Source: an uncultured Tateyamaria sp. (lineage in GTDB: Bacteria; Pseudomonadota; Alphaproteobacteria; Rhodobacterales; Rhodobacteraceae). From it: a DNA stretch of 64,000 bases. The stretch covers positions 42,844 through 106,843 of the forward strand of contig NZ_CANNGP010000010.1 in NCBI RefSeq assembly GCF_947504105.1, written 5' to 3'. The translations under genes were made by a program, and so were the position numbers. Below, piece by piece: positions 51,538 to 63,127 of this stretch. Within the stretch, counting starts at the first letter, position 1; each line of letters starts with the position of its first letter. The notes beneath the pieces are model-generated. The model saw nothing but the letters and a program-made list of their open reading frames with translations. It was not told the DNA's origin and searched no databases.

Positions 51538-52259
51538 TCCTGACCGCATTCTTCGCAGCCCTTGGCCAGATCAGCGACCCGCGCTTTCGCCGCGTGCTGC
51601 TGCTGGGCATTGCCCTGACAATCGCCCTTCTGGTCGCGGCCACATCTGGCTTTGTCTGGTTCATCGGTTGGCTCACGGCGGATGGTGTGTCCCTGCCGTG
51701 GATCGGAACCATCACGTAGCTCGGCGACATCATCACCTGGAGCTCATTCTTCCTGTTTCTGGTCCTGTCTGTTTTCCTGATGATGCCAGTGGCATCGGCC
51801 ATCACATCCATGTTTCTGGATGAGGTCGCACAGGCGGTTGAAGATCGGCATTACCCCAACCTGCCGCCCGCGCAAAACGTCCCGTTCGCAGATGCAGTCG
51901 TCGACACGATCAACTTCCTGGGCGTACTGATCGGGGCCAACATTCTTGCCCTGATCCTTTATGTGATGTTTGCCCCGGCGGCCCCATTTATCTTTTGGGG
52001 GCTAAACGGTTTTCTGCTGGGAAGAGAGTACTTTACCCTTGCAGCCATGCGCCGCGTCGGCCGGGCGCGAGCCAAGGAATTGCGACGCACCCACAACGGT
52101 ACGATCTGGCTCGCAGGCGCGCTCATGGCGATCCCACTGTCCGTACCGCTGGTGAACCTGTTGATCCCGATCATCGGGGCCGCAACCTTCACCCACATCT
52201 TTCACGCGGTTACAGCGGCTCAAGCGCCCGATCAAGGAAGTTCATATCGTCCAGACTGA
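51534..52259 (+). pseudogene. EI24/CysZ-like membrane protein gene interrupted by an in-frame amber codon
   Basis: One continuous reading frame of 241 codons from ATG 51534 (overlapping the nitroreductase stop) to 52259, broken only by TAG at 51717-51719. Upstream part: MILTAFFAALGQISDPRFRR and two hydrophobic segments. Downstream part continues directly with LGDIITWSSFFLFLVLSVFL and three more membrane segments, including NGFLLGREYFTLAAMRR, a hallmark of EI24-domain proteins. A single base change (for example TGG to TAG) explains it. Either a recent nonsense mutation or a sequencing error. The 3' end overlaps the convergent DUF1467 gene by 50 bases. Confidence 0.85.
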
Positions 52260-52485
52260 TCCATCCCGACAGGATGATCCCTGCGATGATGATCCACAGG
52301 ACAAGTGCGACCCACGTCACGATCCACGCCTTCCGGCGGGTGTGATGATGTTCGGGCGCGCCTGCATGCGTGCCCGGCTCAACTTCGCCCAGATCACCTT
52401 GGGTCTGCACCTTCACGGGCAGGGCGATCAGGAAGCACAGCCACCAGATGACGGCATACAGAACAAGGGCAGATGTGATGCCCAT
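52210..52485 (-). CDS. DUF1467 family membrane protein
   Basis: 91 residues with two membrane helices (ALVLYAVIWWLCFLIALPV and IVTWVALVLWIIIAGIIL) joined by a polar, His-containing loop (THAGAPEHHHTRRKAW). This is the standard two-helix pattern of DUF1467, an alphaproteobacterial family without known function. Its start overlaps the methylmalonyl-CoA epimerase stop (TGATG), a pairing I recall in relatives. Confidence 0.88.
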   Translation of the reverse strand: MGITSALVLYAVIWWLCFLIALPVKVQTQGDLGEVEPGTHAGAPEHHHTRRKAWIVTWVALVLWIIIAGIILSGWISLDDMNFLDRALEPL

Positions 52486-52889
52486 CAGACCTGCTCAAGC
52501 TCGGTCAGGGTGCCGTTCATGTCTTTTGGATGCAGGAACAGCACCGGCTTGCCATGGGCGCCGATCTTGGGCTCGCCATCGCCCAGCACACGCAGGCCGC
52601 TGGCCTTCAGATGATCGCGGGCCGCGATGATGTCTTCCACTTCGTAGCAAACATGATGGATACCGCCCGCCGGGTTCTTGTCCAGGAAACCTTGGATCGG
52701 GCTGTTGTCACCCAAGGGATACAGCAATTCGATCTTGGTGTTTGGCAGCTCAATAAAAATAACGGTCACGCCGTGATCGGGTTCATCTTGCGGTTCACCA
52801 ACATTCGCGCCCAGCGCGCTGCGATATTGCGCGGCGGCGGCCTCAAGGTCGGGGACGGCAATGGCAACGTGGGTGAGGCGACCGATCAT
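52485..52889 (-). CDS. mce: Methylmalonyl-CoA epimerase
   Basis: Interconverts (S)- and (R)-methylmalonyl-CoA in propionyl-CoA catabolism to succinyl-CoA. It has 134 residues, the VOC fold with the metal ligands His in GRLTHVAIAVPDLEAA, His in GIHHVCYEVEDI and the terminal Glu in GTLTELEQV. The segment KIELLYPLGDNSPIQGFLDK is diagnostic. It is coupled to DUF1467; the mutase genes are not in the window. Confidence 0.95.
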   Translation of the reverse strand: MIGRLTHVAIAVPDLEAAAAQYRSALGANVGEPQDEPDHGVTVIFIELPNTKIELLYPLGDNSPIQGFLDKNPAGGIHHVCYEVEDIIAARDHLKASGLRVLGDGEPKIGAHGKPVLFLHPKDMNGTLTELEQV

Positions 52890-53017
52890 GTTCTAAGGCT
52901 CCTTTGGCTGGCAATTGCGCCCTTATCGCCAACGTGCACGCTGCACGCAAGGCGACGTTAACGCGCTGTTAGGCATGGCGACGTAACGATGAGTCGCAAG
53001 AGCTTTTGGAGGATCTG

Positions 53018-53737
53018 ATGGATACGACGGACCCATTCAAACCAACCTACCCGGCCCCGACTTCCTTGCGCCCGCTTCTGGGCCTGACAGTTCTTGTGAT
53101 CGAAGACAGTCGCTATGCCTGCGAAGCCATGCGCCTGCTTTGTTTGCGAAGCGGCGCGCGCATCAGGCGCGCCGACACGATGCGTGCGGCCCGGCGACAT
53201 TTGCAGGTGTATCGCCCGTCAGTCGCGATCATCGATCTGGGACTGCCAGATGGGAACGGGGCCGACCTCATCCGGGATCTTGCAATAGCAGTGCAACGAC
53301 CGGACGTGATCCTTGGGATTTCAGGGGACGTCGACAGCGCACATCGTGCGCTGGAAGCAGGCGCCGATGGCTTCCTGGAGAAACCGGTGGTTTCACTCGC
53401 GAATTTCCAAGAGGCAATTCTGGCCCACCTGCCAGACGACAGACAACCACTTGGCCCACGCACACTTCCCGAAGAAGATGTGGAGCCCGATCCCATCGCC
53501 TACCGCGATGATATGGTGCATGTGGCGGATGTGCTGGAGGATGTGCATGATGCACGAGCCATTGACTACATCGTACAGTTTCTTGGAGGTGTGGCCCGCA
53601 GCGCACAAGATACGGAATTGCTGAAAGCGACCAACGCACTGGCAGCCAAGCGCGCGCGGGGCGATGCCGCCGCATCGGAAACAGCCGCAATTGCTGGATT
53701 GGTGCAAGACAGATTGTCAGAAAAAATTGCCATCTGA
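53018..53737 (+). CDS. Response regulator with an uncharacterised C-terminal helical region
   Basis: 239 residues. The receiver domain spans about 22-140: acidic pair E29/D30 (VLVIEDSRY), phosphoacceptor D73 (IIDLGLPDG), S102 and K122 (FLEKPV). The last 100 residues have no DNA-binding helix-turn-helix that I recognise. They are helical and rich in Asp, Ala and Val (YRDDMVHVADVLEDVHDARA, TNALAAKRARGDAAASETAA), perhaps a phosphotransfer or dimerisation element. No histidine kinase is adjacent. ATG 53018 has GGAGG five to six bases upstream. Confidence 0.87.
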   Translation: MDTTDPFKPTYPAPTSLRPLLGLTVLVIEDSRYACEAMRLLCLRSGARIRRADTMRAARRHLQVYRPSVAIIDLGLPDGNGADLIRDLAIAVQRPDVILGISGDVDSAHRALEAGADGFLEKPVVSLANFQEAILAHLPDDRQPLGPRTLPEEDVEPDPIAYRDDMVHVADVLEDVHDARAIDYIVQFLGGVARSAQDTELLKATNALAAKRARGDAAASETAAIAGLVQDRLSEKIAI

Positions 53738-53745
53738 CAAATGCG

Positions 53746-54474
53746 TCACCTGGTGGTCAAGGTAGGATCATCGGCGACGCGCACCAACCGGGTCAGATCG
53801 GACAAACGTTCGATCTGTGCGCCCGTTTCATCAAAGTTGGCATCTGACAACCACGCTCCAAACGCTTCCTTGAGGGCCGGCCACTCGGCATCAATTGCAG
53901 CAAACCATGCGGTGTCACGGTTACGTCCCTTTACCACAGTCGCTTGGCGAAAGATGCCTTCGTAACTCAACCCAAGGCGTTGAGCGGCACTGCGTGAACC
54001 ACGGTTTAATGCATCGCATTTCCATTCGAAGCGGCGATAACCTGCCTCGAAAGCCCATGTCATCATCAAATACAAAGCCTCAGTCGAAGCGCGCGTGTTC
54101 TGCAATGCCGGGCTGAAATTGATGTGCCCGACCTCGATACTGCCTGCTTGAGGTGCGATACGCAGGAAGCTGGCCACGCCTTCGTACTGGCCAGTCGCAA
54201 TGTTGAAGATCGCATAGAATTGCAGGGCCGGGTCCTGCTCTACGTCACGGACCCACCGGTGATATTGAGCAGAGGAAGAGAACGGGCCATAAGGCAGGTA
54301 ATCCCATACATGATCATGCCCGACATATGCACGGTACAACAGCGCGGCATGCTGTTCAGCCCGCAAGGGTTCCAACCGAGCATGGGTTCCCGTCAGAACG
54401 GTCGATGCATCCGGTGCGCGCGGCGGTGTCCAGTCAGCGACAGGGGCCGCATTCACAGTGTAAATCGTAGTCAT
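53746..54474 (-). CDS. GNAT family acetyltransferase, RimJ/RimL-like
   Basis: 242 residues. The N-terminal THARLEPLRAEQHAALLYRA, EVGHINFSPALQNTRASTEA and CDALNRGSRSAAQRLGLSYEG (conserved Asn and the motif-B region) match the RimJ/RimL protein-N-acetyltransferase subgroup; the C-terminus has the usual VVKGRNRDTAWFAAIDAEWP. Targets in such paralogues are often small molecules or amino acids, so no substrate is proposed. It is convergent with the response regulator. Confidence 0.88.
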   Translation of the reverse strand: MTTIYTVNAAPVADWTPPRAPDASTVLTGTHARLEPLRAEQHAALLYRAYVGHDHVWDYLPYGPFSSSAQYHRWVRDVEQDPALQFYAIFNIATGQYEGVASFLRIAPQAGSIEVGHINFSPALQNTRASTEALYLMMTWAFEAGYRRFEWKCDALNRGSRSAAQRLGLSYEGIFRQATVVKGRNRDTAWFAAIDAEWPALKEAFGAWLSDANFDETGAQIERLSDLTRLVRVADDPTLTTR

Positions 54475-54526
54475 GGCAGGACGTTAGGCAACGAACCGCC
54501 GAAGGCCAAGAGGCATTGCGTTTTGA

Positions 54527-55699
54527 TCAGAGGATCAAGCCCGGGTCGCTGCCCATATCCAAGCCAGGAAAGATAGCGCTTTCCAACACGTGCCGATCCA
54601 AACCAGTCAAACCGCGCATCACCCATGCCGCCTGAGCGCGCACGTCGCTGGTCGGCATAAGATCGCGATCCTGGTACAGATCTCCGTCACCCAGACCCGG
54701 CCAATCACCAAAGACATGACCACCCTTGATCGCGCCCCCCGCAAGGATCATCAAGCCGCCCGTCCCGTGATCTGTACCCGCCGTACCGTTCTGACGCGCC
54801 GTACGTCCGAACTCGGTCATCGCGACAACGGCTGTCTTGCGCCACGTGTCGCCACGCATCTTGCCCCTTAACGTCAACAACGTTTCGGACAACCGGGTCA
54901 AAGCGGTGTTGATCGTCCGTTTCTGTGTGCTGTGCGTGTCCCATCCGTTTAGCGAAAATGCGGCAATCCGTGCTTCGTCCGACAATCGTGCCGCGGCAAA
55001 CTCAGCGATCTCGACATGGCCACCTTTGCCACGTTTCTGTTCGTCATCGGCCATCTGAGACAGCAATTGCGCCTCGGAGAGTGCGGCATGCAGCGCCGGG
55101 TCAGATTCCGTCACCAACTCCAGCAAGCGCACAGCTTGCGGGCTGAGGTCGAGTTGCGCGTCTGGCGACCAATTCGCCACCTCGGCCTTCCCCTGCAACA
55201 ACCGCATATCACTGCGTCCAACAGCATAGGCTGTCTGCGGCGTGACGTCGGGCACAGTCTGCAACATCCGGTTCAGCCATCCGTCCCGCACACCGGCAAG
55301 ACTGGTTGTTCCTGCCTCAAGCAAGTCCTGCCCATCGAAGTGACTGCGCTTGTCGCGATAGGGTGTCGACACGGCGTGCGCAAAAGACAGCTGGCCTGCC
55401 TCCCACATCGGGATCAGGGGCGCGAGGCTGGGGTGCAGCGCAAAATAGCCATCGAGGTCATATGCCCCGCCCTCGGGGCCCAGCGCCAGCGATCCGCGCA
55501 AACGGTTGAACGCAGGGTCGCCATAAGGTTGCACAACGTCCAACCCGTCCATGCCTCCACGCAAGATGATAACCACCAAACGGGTATCCCAAGGAGCAGC
55601 CGCGAAACTGACCGGCGTCAAAAGCGGACTGGCCGCCAAGGAACAGCCGATTAGCCCTGTACGGGCAAGAAAATCACGACGGGAAACTGGATCAGCCAT
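54527..55699 (-). CDS. DUF1501 protein with Tat signal peptide
   Basis: 390 residues. A twin-arginine signal (SRRDFLARTGLIGCSLAASP) indicates export of a folded protein. The core has the alkaline-phosphatase-superfamily-like features of DUF1501: LVVIILRGGMDGLDVVQPYG, the HFDGQDLLEAG segment, the NGWDTHSTQKR metal-type Asp/His and FGRTARQNGTAGTDHGTGG. The natural reaction is not established. ATG 55699 has AGGAGAG upstream. It starts 9 bases after the DUF1800 gene ends, so the two form one operon. Confidence 0.9.
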   Translation of the reverse strand: MADPVSRRDFLARTGLIGCSLAASPLLTPVSFAAAPWDTRLVVIILRGGMDGLDVVQPYGDPAFNRLRGSLALGPEGGAYDLDGYFALHPSLAPLIPMWEAGQLSFAHAVSTPYRDKRSHFDGQDLLEAGTTSLAGVRDGWLNRMLQTVPDVTPQTAYAVGRSDMRLLQGKAEVANWSPDAQLDLSPQAVRLLELVTESDPALHAALSEAQLLSQMADDEQKRGKGGHVEIAEFAAARLSDEARIAAFSLNGWDTHSTQKRTINTALTRLSETLLTLRGKMRGDTWRKTAVVAMTEFGRTARQNGTAGTDHGTGGLMILAGGAIKGGHVFGDWPGLGDGDLYQDRDLMPTSDVRAQAAWVMRGLTGLDRHVLESAIFPGLDMGSDPGLIL

Positions 55700-55708
55700 C
55701 AAACTCTC

Positions 55709-57100
55709 CTATCTGCGCTGGAACGCGGGGGACATCAGGACAAGTCCGATGGCCTCTGGTCGGCTTTCGGCGGCTGCGGCCGCAAAGCGCACCGCGTCAT
55801 CGGCAAAACGGCCCAGCGCCACCTCGGCGAACGCTCTGGGGTCGGGAAGTGGCTCGATCATGCGCACCGGCACGGCCATGGCCCACGACACGCGGGCTGC
55901 CAGGCCTTGGGGCGTGATCCATTCGGGGTCTTCCTCTGACCACCCATCGGGGCCGATGGGACGTTCCCACTGCTGTCCCATATGCGTAAGCGGAGCCGCG
56001 AAGAACCGGCGCATCCATTTCTCTTCTCGCTTTGCAAAGGCGTCCTTGGGTATCGCAAGGGCCCGTAAAGCAGAAGACATGAAGTCAATCGGCAGCTTGA
56101 AATTGGATACAGTCGGTTCCCACGCGGACGGATGATTGAGCAGCACCTCGTACATCGGCAGCAACTGACCATCATGATCGACGTAAGCCGCCTCCAGCGC
56201 GTCGATCAACTTGGGATCGGGTGTGTCAGAGACAAAGTGAACAGCAAGCTTTGAAGCCAGATGTCGCGCTGTTGCGGGATGAGAGGCCAAGTCGCGCAGG
56301 GCTACACGCACCGACTTCACGTTGGCCTCCTCGCCATAATCAACGCCCAGCACCCTTTCGGAACCGGGCTCGGCGAAATCCTTTCTGAATTTGAAACCAT
56401 TGCGGGCGTCAAAGCTAAGCCCTGTGAACAGTTCCGCCAACTCCGTGACATCCTGCTGACCGTAGGGGCCGTCCACACCCAAGGTGTGGAGTTCAAGAAC
56501 CTCGCGTGCGAGATTCTCGTTCAACCCGGCAGGCTTGTTGGGCCCACGCTTTTCGGCACGAAAACTGTTTGGGCCCATCGATGTTGTCTGATCGAGATAG
56601 TCCAACATCAGCGGGTGCATCACGGCGGATTGCAGCAGGTCTTCAAACCGCCCCGCCACAAATGGGCGGATTGCGTCTTCGACGTAAGGCGACGTGCCGC
56701 GCCGGATCACGCCCCGCTTGCCATGGGCCGTAAAATGATCCGCCCAAAATGAAACAACCCGCTCACGAAAGGCAGTCTGGGTATGCGCGCGTCGCAACAT
56801 CGTTTGGCCAAGCCAGACGAACATGGCCATCCGTGCCTCTCGGTTGATCACATTTCGCTGCTTTCGCGCAGCGGCGGCCAACTCAGTTCCACGGTTCTTC
56901 CGACGAATCTCGCGCTGCTTTTGCGCTTCGACCATGCGCGCCCGAAATTTTGCGAAGCTTTCAATTGGAAAGGCGGTCTGGACCGTATCAGGCCCGGCCA
57001 TTCCTGCAAGAATCTGATCCGCGCCAGTCGGTGCGTCATAGAGAGGTGATAACCCGTATCCAAACCGGATTTCTGCAAGTTCAGGATCGAAGTCACGCAC
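55709..57100 (-). CDS. DUF1800 domain protein
   Basis: 463 residues, family-typical. Visible hallmarks are ERVVSFWADHFTAHGKRGVIR near 127, LNENLAREVLELHTLGVDGPYGQ (shown shortened; near 222) and HPATARHLASKLAVHFVSDTP near 275. DUF1800 genes nearly always neighbour a DUF1501 gene; the pair has been suggested to act on extracellular polymers or sulfated substrates, but this is unproven. No signal peptide is visible, unlike the DUF1501 partner. Confidence 0.9.
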   Translation of the reverse strand: MRDFDPELAEIRFGYGLSPLYDAPTGADQILAGMAGPDTVQTAFPIESFAKFRARMVEAQKQREIRRKNRGTELAAAARKQRNVINREARMAMFVWLGQTMLRRAHTQTAFRERVVSFWADHFTAHGKRGVIRRGTSPYVEDAIRPFVAGRFEDLLQSAVMHPLMLDYLDQTTSMGPNSFRAEKRGPNKPAGLNENLAREVLELHTLGVDGPYGQQDVTELAELFTGLSFDARNGFKFRKDFAEPGSERVLGVDYGEEANVKSVRVALRDLASHPATARHLASKLAVHFVSDTPDPKLIDALEAAYVDHDGQLLPMYEVLLNHPSAWEPTVSNFKLPIDFMSSALRALAIPKDAFAKREEKWMRRFFAAPLTHMGQQWERPIGPDGWSEEDPEWITPQGLAARVSWAMAVPVRMIEPLPDPRAFAEVALGRFADDAVRFAAAAAESRPEAIGLVLMSPAFQRR

Positions 57101-57145
57101 GGCCTGGCACCTTGAGCTTGTCTGCTACGGGGCCAAGATAGCATC

Positions 57146-57172
57146 GGTTGCCCCGATTTTCACGGGGCAACC
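57146..57172. terminator. Hairpin downstream of aspS
   Basis: A perfect 10-bp stem (GGTTGCCCCG / CGGGGCAACC, 7-base AT-rich loop) lies 25 bases beyond the aspS stop and before the DUF1800 start. It lacks a clear T-run, so it may terminate with help or protect the aspS 3' end. Confidence 0.6.
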
Positions 57173-57196
57173 CTGCACGAATGTGCAATTGTTTGC

Positions 57197-58978
57197 TCAG
57201 TCCTGCGGAATAACGCGCAGGCCCAGTTCCATCAACTGATCACTGGTAGGGTCATTCGGCGCATCCATCATCAGATCTTCGGCCCGCTGGTTCATCGGGA
57301 ACAAGATCACTTCGCGGATGTTCTGCTCGCCCGCCAGCAGCATCACGATCCGGTCAATGCCCGCAGCACATCCACCGTGAGGAGGCGCGCCATATTGGAA
57401 CGCGTTGACCATCCCGCCGAAGCGTTTGCGCACCTCGGCCTCGTCATAGCCTGCGATCTCGAACGCCTTGAACATGATCTCGGGTCGGTGGTTCCGGATC
57501 GCGCCCGAGACCAGCTCATAGCCGTTGCACGCCAGGTCATACTGAAAACCCAACACCTTGAGCGGGTCGCCATCCAGCGCTTCCATTCCGCCCTGCGGCA
57601 TGGAGAAGGGGTTGTGTTCAAAGTCGATCTTGCCGGTTTCCTCGTCCGCCTCGTAGATCGGGAAATCCACGATCCAAGCAAAGGCAAAGCGGTCTTCGTC
57701 GATCAGTTTCAGCTCTTCACCGATCACATTGCGCGCGCGGCCAGCGATGGCTTCGAACGCCTTCGGCTTGCCACCAAGGAAGAAGGCCGCATCGCCCACG
57801 CCCAGGCCCAACTGCTGACGAATTGCTTCGGTGCGTTCGGGGCCTATGTTCTTGGCCAGTGGCCCGGCGGCCTCCATACCTTCGCCCTGATCGCGCCAGA
57901 AGATGTAGCCCATCCCGGGCAAACCTTCCTTCTGGGCATAAGCGTTCATACGGTCACAGAATTTGCGGCTGCCACCTGTGGGCGCTGGAATGGCGCGGAT
58001 TTCGGTGCCTTCTTGCTCCAACAGCTTTGCGAAAATCGCAAAGCCGGAATCGCGGAAGTGGTCGGAGACCACTTGCATTTTAATAGGGTTGCGCAGGTCG
58101 GGCTTGTCGGACCCATACCACAGGGCCGCATCGCGATAGCTGATCTGCTCCCATGTCTCGGGCGCGTCAACCTTCTTGCAGTCGCCGAACTCTTCGAACA
58201 CGCCAGCCAGCACAGGGGCGATGGTGTCGAACACATCTTGCTGCTCGACAAAGGACATCTCCATGTCCAGTTGGTAGAAGTCGGTGGGCGAGCGGTCGGC
58301 GCGCGGGTCCTCGTCGCGGAAACAGGGCGCGATCTGGAAATACTTGTCAAAGCCCGACACCATCAGCAGCTGCTTGAACTGCTGCGGGGCCTGCGGCAGA
58401 GCATAGAACTTGCCCGGATGCAGGCGCGACGGCACTAGGAAGTCACGCGCCCCTTCGGGCGAGGACGCGGTGATGATCGGCGTCTGGTACTCGCGGAATT
58501 CCTTGTCCCACATGCGCTTGCGGATCGACGCCACGACGTCGGACCGCAGCTTCATGTTCTCCTGCATCTTCTCGCGGCGCAGGTCGAGGTAGCGATAGGT
58601 CAGGCGCGTTTCTTCCGGGTACTCCTGATCGCCAAACACCATCAACGGCAGTTCTGCCGAATGGCCCAGCACTTCGATATCGCGGACATAGACCTCAATC
58701 TCGCCCGTAGGCAGTTTGGGATTGATCAGGCTGCCGTCCCGCGCTTTCACGTTGCCGTCGATGCGGATGCACCATTCGCTGCGCACCTTCTCGACCTCGG
58801 CAAAGACCGGGCTATCGGGGTCGCACAGCACCTGCGTCACGCCATAGTGGTCGCGCAGGTCGATGAACAACACGCCGCCATGGTCGCGCACCCGGTGGAC
58901 CCAGCCCGACAGACGCACAGTATCACCCACATTGGCCGAGGTCAGAGCGGCGCAGGAGTGAGAGCGGTAGGCATGCAT
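57197..58978 (-). CDS. aspS: Aspartyl-tRNA synthetase
   Basis: Class IIb synthetase charging tRNA-Asp (and perhaps tRNA-Asn in organisms lacking AsnRS). It has 593 residues, the bacterial length with the GAD insertion domain. N-terminal OB fold ([20 protein letters not shown]), motif 2 in [20 protein letters not shown] near 220 and motif 3 in [20 protein letters not shown] near 535. The start at 58978 ([12 protein letters not shown]) is preferred; the frame extends 34 codons further upstream into low-similarity sequence. Confidence 0.97.
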   Translation of the reverse strand: MHAYRSHSCAALTSANVGDTVRLSGWVHRVRDHGGVLFIDLRDHYGVTQVLCDPDSPVFAEVEKVRSEWCIRIDGNVKARDGSLINPKLPTGEIEVYVRDIEVLGHSAELPLMVFGDQEYPEETRLTYRYLDLRREKMQENMKLRSDVVASIRKRMWDKEFREYQTPIITASSPEGARDFLVPSRLHPGKFYALPQAPQQFKQLLMVSGFDKYFQIAPCFRDEDPRADRSPTDFYQLDMEMSFVEQQDVFDTIAPVLAGVFEEFGDCKKVDAPETWEQISYRDAALWYGSDKPDLRNPIKMQVVSDHFRDSGFAIFAKLLEQEGTEIRAIPAPTGGSRKFCDRMNAYAQKEGLPGMGYIFWRDQGEGMEAAGPLAKNIGPERTEAIRQQLGLGVGDAAFFLGGKPKAFEAIAGRARNVIGEELKLIDEDRFAFAWIVDFPIYEADEETGKIDFEHNPFSMPQGGMEALDGDPLKVLGFQYDLACNGYELVSGAIRNHRPEIMFKAFEIAGYDEAEVRKRFGGMVNAFQYGAPPHGGCAAGIDRIVMLLAGEQNIREVILFPMNQRAEDLMMDAPNDPTSDQLMELGLRVIPQD

Positions 58979-59097
58979 GGTGGAATCCCTTCGGGGCTGC
59001 GGTTTTTGATCGGCGCAGATACACCGGGCGAGGGGTGGAAAGTCAAGGCGACAACGCCGTTTGCCCCATGCTATCACCAAGGAAAAGGGAGGGTTCG

Positions 59098-59478
59098 ATG
59101 GACGACAAATGGGCCAGGGGCATGGGCGTGCGCCGGACCGTGCTGGGCGATGCCCACGTGGACCGCGCCGAAGCGGTTAAAACGCCCTTTGACGCCCCGT
59201 TTCAGGAACTGATTACCGAAGGGGCCTGGGGCACCGTCTGGGCCAGCGATGCGATCAGCCTGCGGGAACGGTCCATGCTGACCCTCGCGCTGCTGGCAGC
59301 AACCGGCAACTTCGATGAAATCCCCATGCACATCCGCGCCACGGCGCGGACGGGGGCCAGCAAACAGGATGTGACAGAAGCATTCCAGCATGTCGCCATC
59401 TATGCAGGCGTGCCGCGCGCCAACCGCGCGCTGAAAATTGCCAAGGAGACCTTTGCCGAAATGGAAGCCGAGACATGA
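59098..59478 (+). CDS. pcaC: 4-carboxymuconolactone decarboxylase
   Basis: Third step of the protocatechuate branch of the beta-ketoadipate pathway, giving beta-ketoadipate enol-lactone. It has 126 residues. The AhpD-like helical core includes [19 protein letters not shown], the [19 protein letters not shown] stretch and [17 protein letters not shown], all typical of stand-alone PcaC. ATG 59098 follows GGGAGGG. It overlaps pcaH by ATGA. Confidence 0.95.
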   Translation: MDDKWARGMGVRRTVLGDAHVDRAEAVKTPFDAPFQELITEGAWGTVWASDAISLRERSMLTLALLAATGNFDEIPMHIRATARTGASKQDVTEAFQHVAIYAGVPRANRALKIAKETFAEMEAET

Positions 59479-60200
59479 GCGACGGTCCCCTTTTCCACCG
59501 GGATCGCACCTGGCACCCGAAACCACTGTCGCCCGACTACAAGACAAGCGTGGTGCGCTCACCGCAAAAGGCGCTCTTGTCGATGAACACGACGCTGAGC
59601 GAGGAAACCGGCCCGGTCTTTGCGCACGACATGCTGGGCGAACTCGACAACGACCTGATCCTCAACTTCGCCAAGCCCGGCGAAATGGCGCTGGGTCAGC
59701 GCATCATCGTGCACGGTCGGGTGCTGGACGAAAACGGGCGTGGTGTTCCGGGCGCGCTTCTGGAGTTCTGGCAAGCCAACGCGGGAGGACGTTATCGCCA
59801 CGCGAAAGAAGGGTACCTCGCCCCGCTCGACCCCAACTTTGGCGGCTGCGGGCGCACGATCACGGACGAAAACGGCAGCTATTCCTTACGCACGATCAAA
59901 CCCGGCGCCTACCCATGGCCCAACGGCGTGAACGATTGGCGCCCAGCCCACATCCACTTCTCTGTCTTCGGGCGCAGCTTTGGTCAGCGCCTGATCACCC
60001 AGATGTATTTCGAAGGTGATCCGCTGATCCCGCTTTGCCCCATCGTACGCACGATCAGCGACCCGGAGGCTGTCGCCCAACTCATCGCGCCGCTCGACAT
60101 GAACAACACGGTGCCGATGGACGCGCGCGCCTACACGTTCGACATCGTGCTGCGCGGGCGGCGTTCAACCATGTTCGAAAACCGGATGGAGGGGAACTGA
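59475..60200 (+). CDS. pcaH: Protocatechuate 3,4-dioxygenase, beta subunit
   Basis: Fe(III) intradiol ring-cleavage subunit that opens protocatechuate to beta-carboxymuconate. It has 241 residues. Iron ligands are visible: the first Tyr in the [21 protein letters not shown] region (near 140-160), with the two His in RPAHIHFS. The N-terminus has the dimer/PcaG-contact region [18 protein letters not shown]. It overlaps pcaC and pcaG starts, so the three are co-translated. Confidence 0.97.
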   Translation: MSDGPLFHRDRTWHPKPLSPDYKTSVVRSPQKALLSMNTTLSEETGPVFAHDMLGELDNDLILNFAKPGEMALGQRIIVHGRVLDENGRGVPGALLEFWQANAGGRYRHAKEGYLAPLDPNFGGCGRTITDENGSYSLRTIKPGAYPWPNGVNDWRPAHIHFSVFGRSFGQRLITQMYFEGDPLIPLCPIVRTISDPEAVAQLIAPLDMNNTVPMDARAYTFDIVLRGRRSTMFENRMEGN

Positions 60201-60808
60201 TGCAAAAGCTGACCCACCTCAAGGAAAGTCCGTCGCAGACAGCAGGACCCTATGTCCATATCGGATGCGTGCCGAATTTCTGCGGTATCACAGGGGTTTA
60301 TGATCAAGACCTTGGATCGGCCATGGTCAACGACCGGACCAGGGGCGAGCGGATCACCGTCACGGGCACCGTGTTCGATGGCACGGGCACACCGCTCAAG
60401 GACGCGTTGGTCGAGATTTGGCAGGCCGATGCTGAGGGCATTTACAGGACAGGTGATCCACGCAGCGCGGGTGATCCGAACTTCACCGGTTGGGGGCGCA
60501 CAGCAGGAGACTACGACACGGGCGTGTGGGAGTTTGAAACGATCAAACCCGGCGCGGTTCCCTTCCCCGATGGGCGGATAATGGCGCCGCACATCACCTT
60601 CTGGATCGTGGCGCGGGGCATCAACATCGGACTGCAAACGCGGATGTATTTCCCCAACGATCCGATGGTGGCAAACGACCCGTGGCTCACCCGCATCGAA
60701 CATCAAAACCGCGTGCAAACCCTGATTGCCAAGGAAGTATCACCCACAACCTTCCAGTTCGACATCCACCTGCAAGGACCAGACGAAACCATCTTTTTCG
60801 ATGTCTGA
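60200..60808 (+). CDS. pcaG: Protocatechuate 3,4-dioxygenase, alpha subunit
   Basis: Structural partner of PcaH, lacking the iron ligands (MAPHITFWIVARG replaces the His-x-His site) but completing the substrate pocket. It has 202 residues. Opening LKESPSQTAGPYVHIGCVPN is diagnostic. The start overlaps the pcaH stop by one base (TGATG), which fixes it; upstream codons in this frame lie within pcaH. A terminator follows at 60815. Confidence 0.96.
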   Translation: MQKLTHLKESPSQTAGPYVHIGCVPNFCGITGVYDQDLGSAMVNDRTRGERITVTGTVFDGTGTPLKDALVEIWQADAEGIYRTGDPRSAGDPNFTGWGRTAGDYDTGVWEFETIKPGAVPFPDGRIMAPHITFWIVARGINIGLQTRMYFPNDPMVANDPWLTRIEHQNRVQTLIAKEVSPTTFQFDIHLQGPDETIFFDV

Positions 60809-60814
60809 GACGCA

Positions 60815-60842
60815 AAACGCGGGCCAACATGGGCCCGCGTTT
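60815..60842. terminator. Bidirectional terminator between pcaG and katG
   Basis: An 11-bp stem (AAACGCGGGCC / GGCCCGCGTTT, 6-base loop) with A-run on the left and T-run on the right lies between the convergent pcaG and katG stops, so it can serve both. Confidence 0.85.
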
Positions 60843-60859
60843 CATTGGTTTTGAGTGCC

Positions 60860-63046
<2,187 letters not shown>

Positions 63047-63072
63047 TCATTGCTGCGTTGCGTGTCGTTGCT

Positions 63073-63127
63073 GAGTTCAGATCTAGTGAGAGTTCAGAAT
63101 CATTCTAGACTTGTGTTCGGAATGATT
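63073..63127. promoter_or_regulatory. Repeats in the katG-oxyR divergent promoter
   Basis: GAGTTCAGA occurs twice (63073-63081 and 63090-63098, 17 bases apart), followed by an inverted pair AATCATTC (63098-63105) and GAATGATT (63120-63127). They sit just upstream of katG in the 233-base gap. Candidate binding sites for OxyR or another peroxide or metal regulator; no exact match to a known consensus was recognised. Confidence 0.4.
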
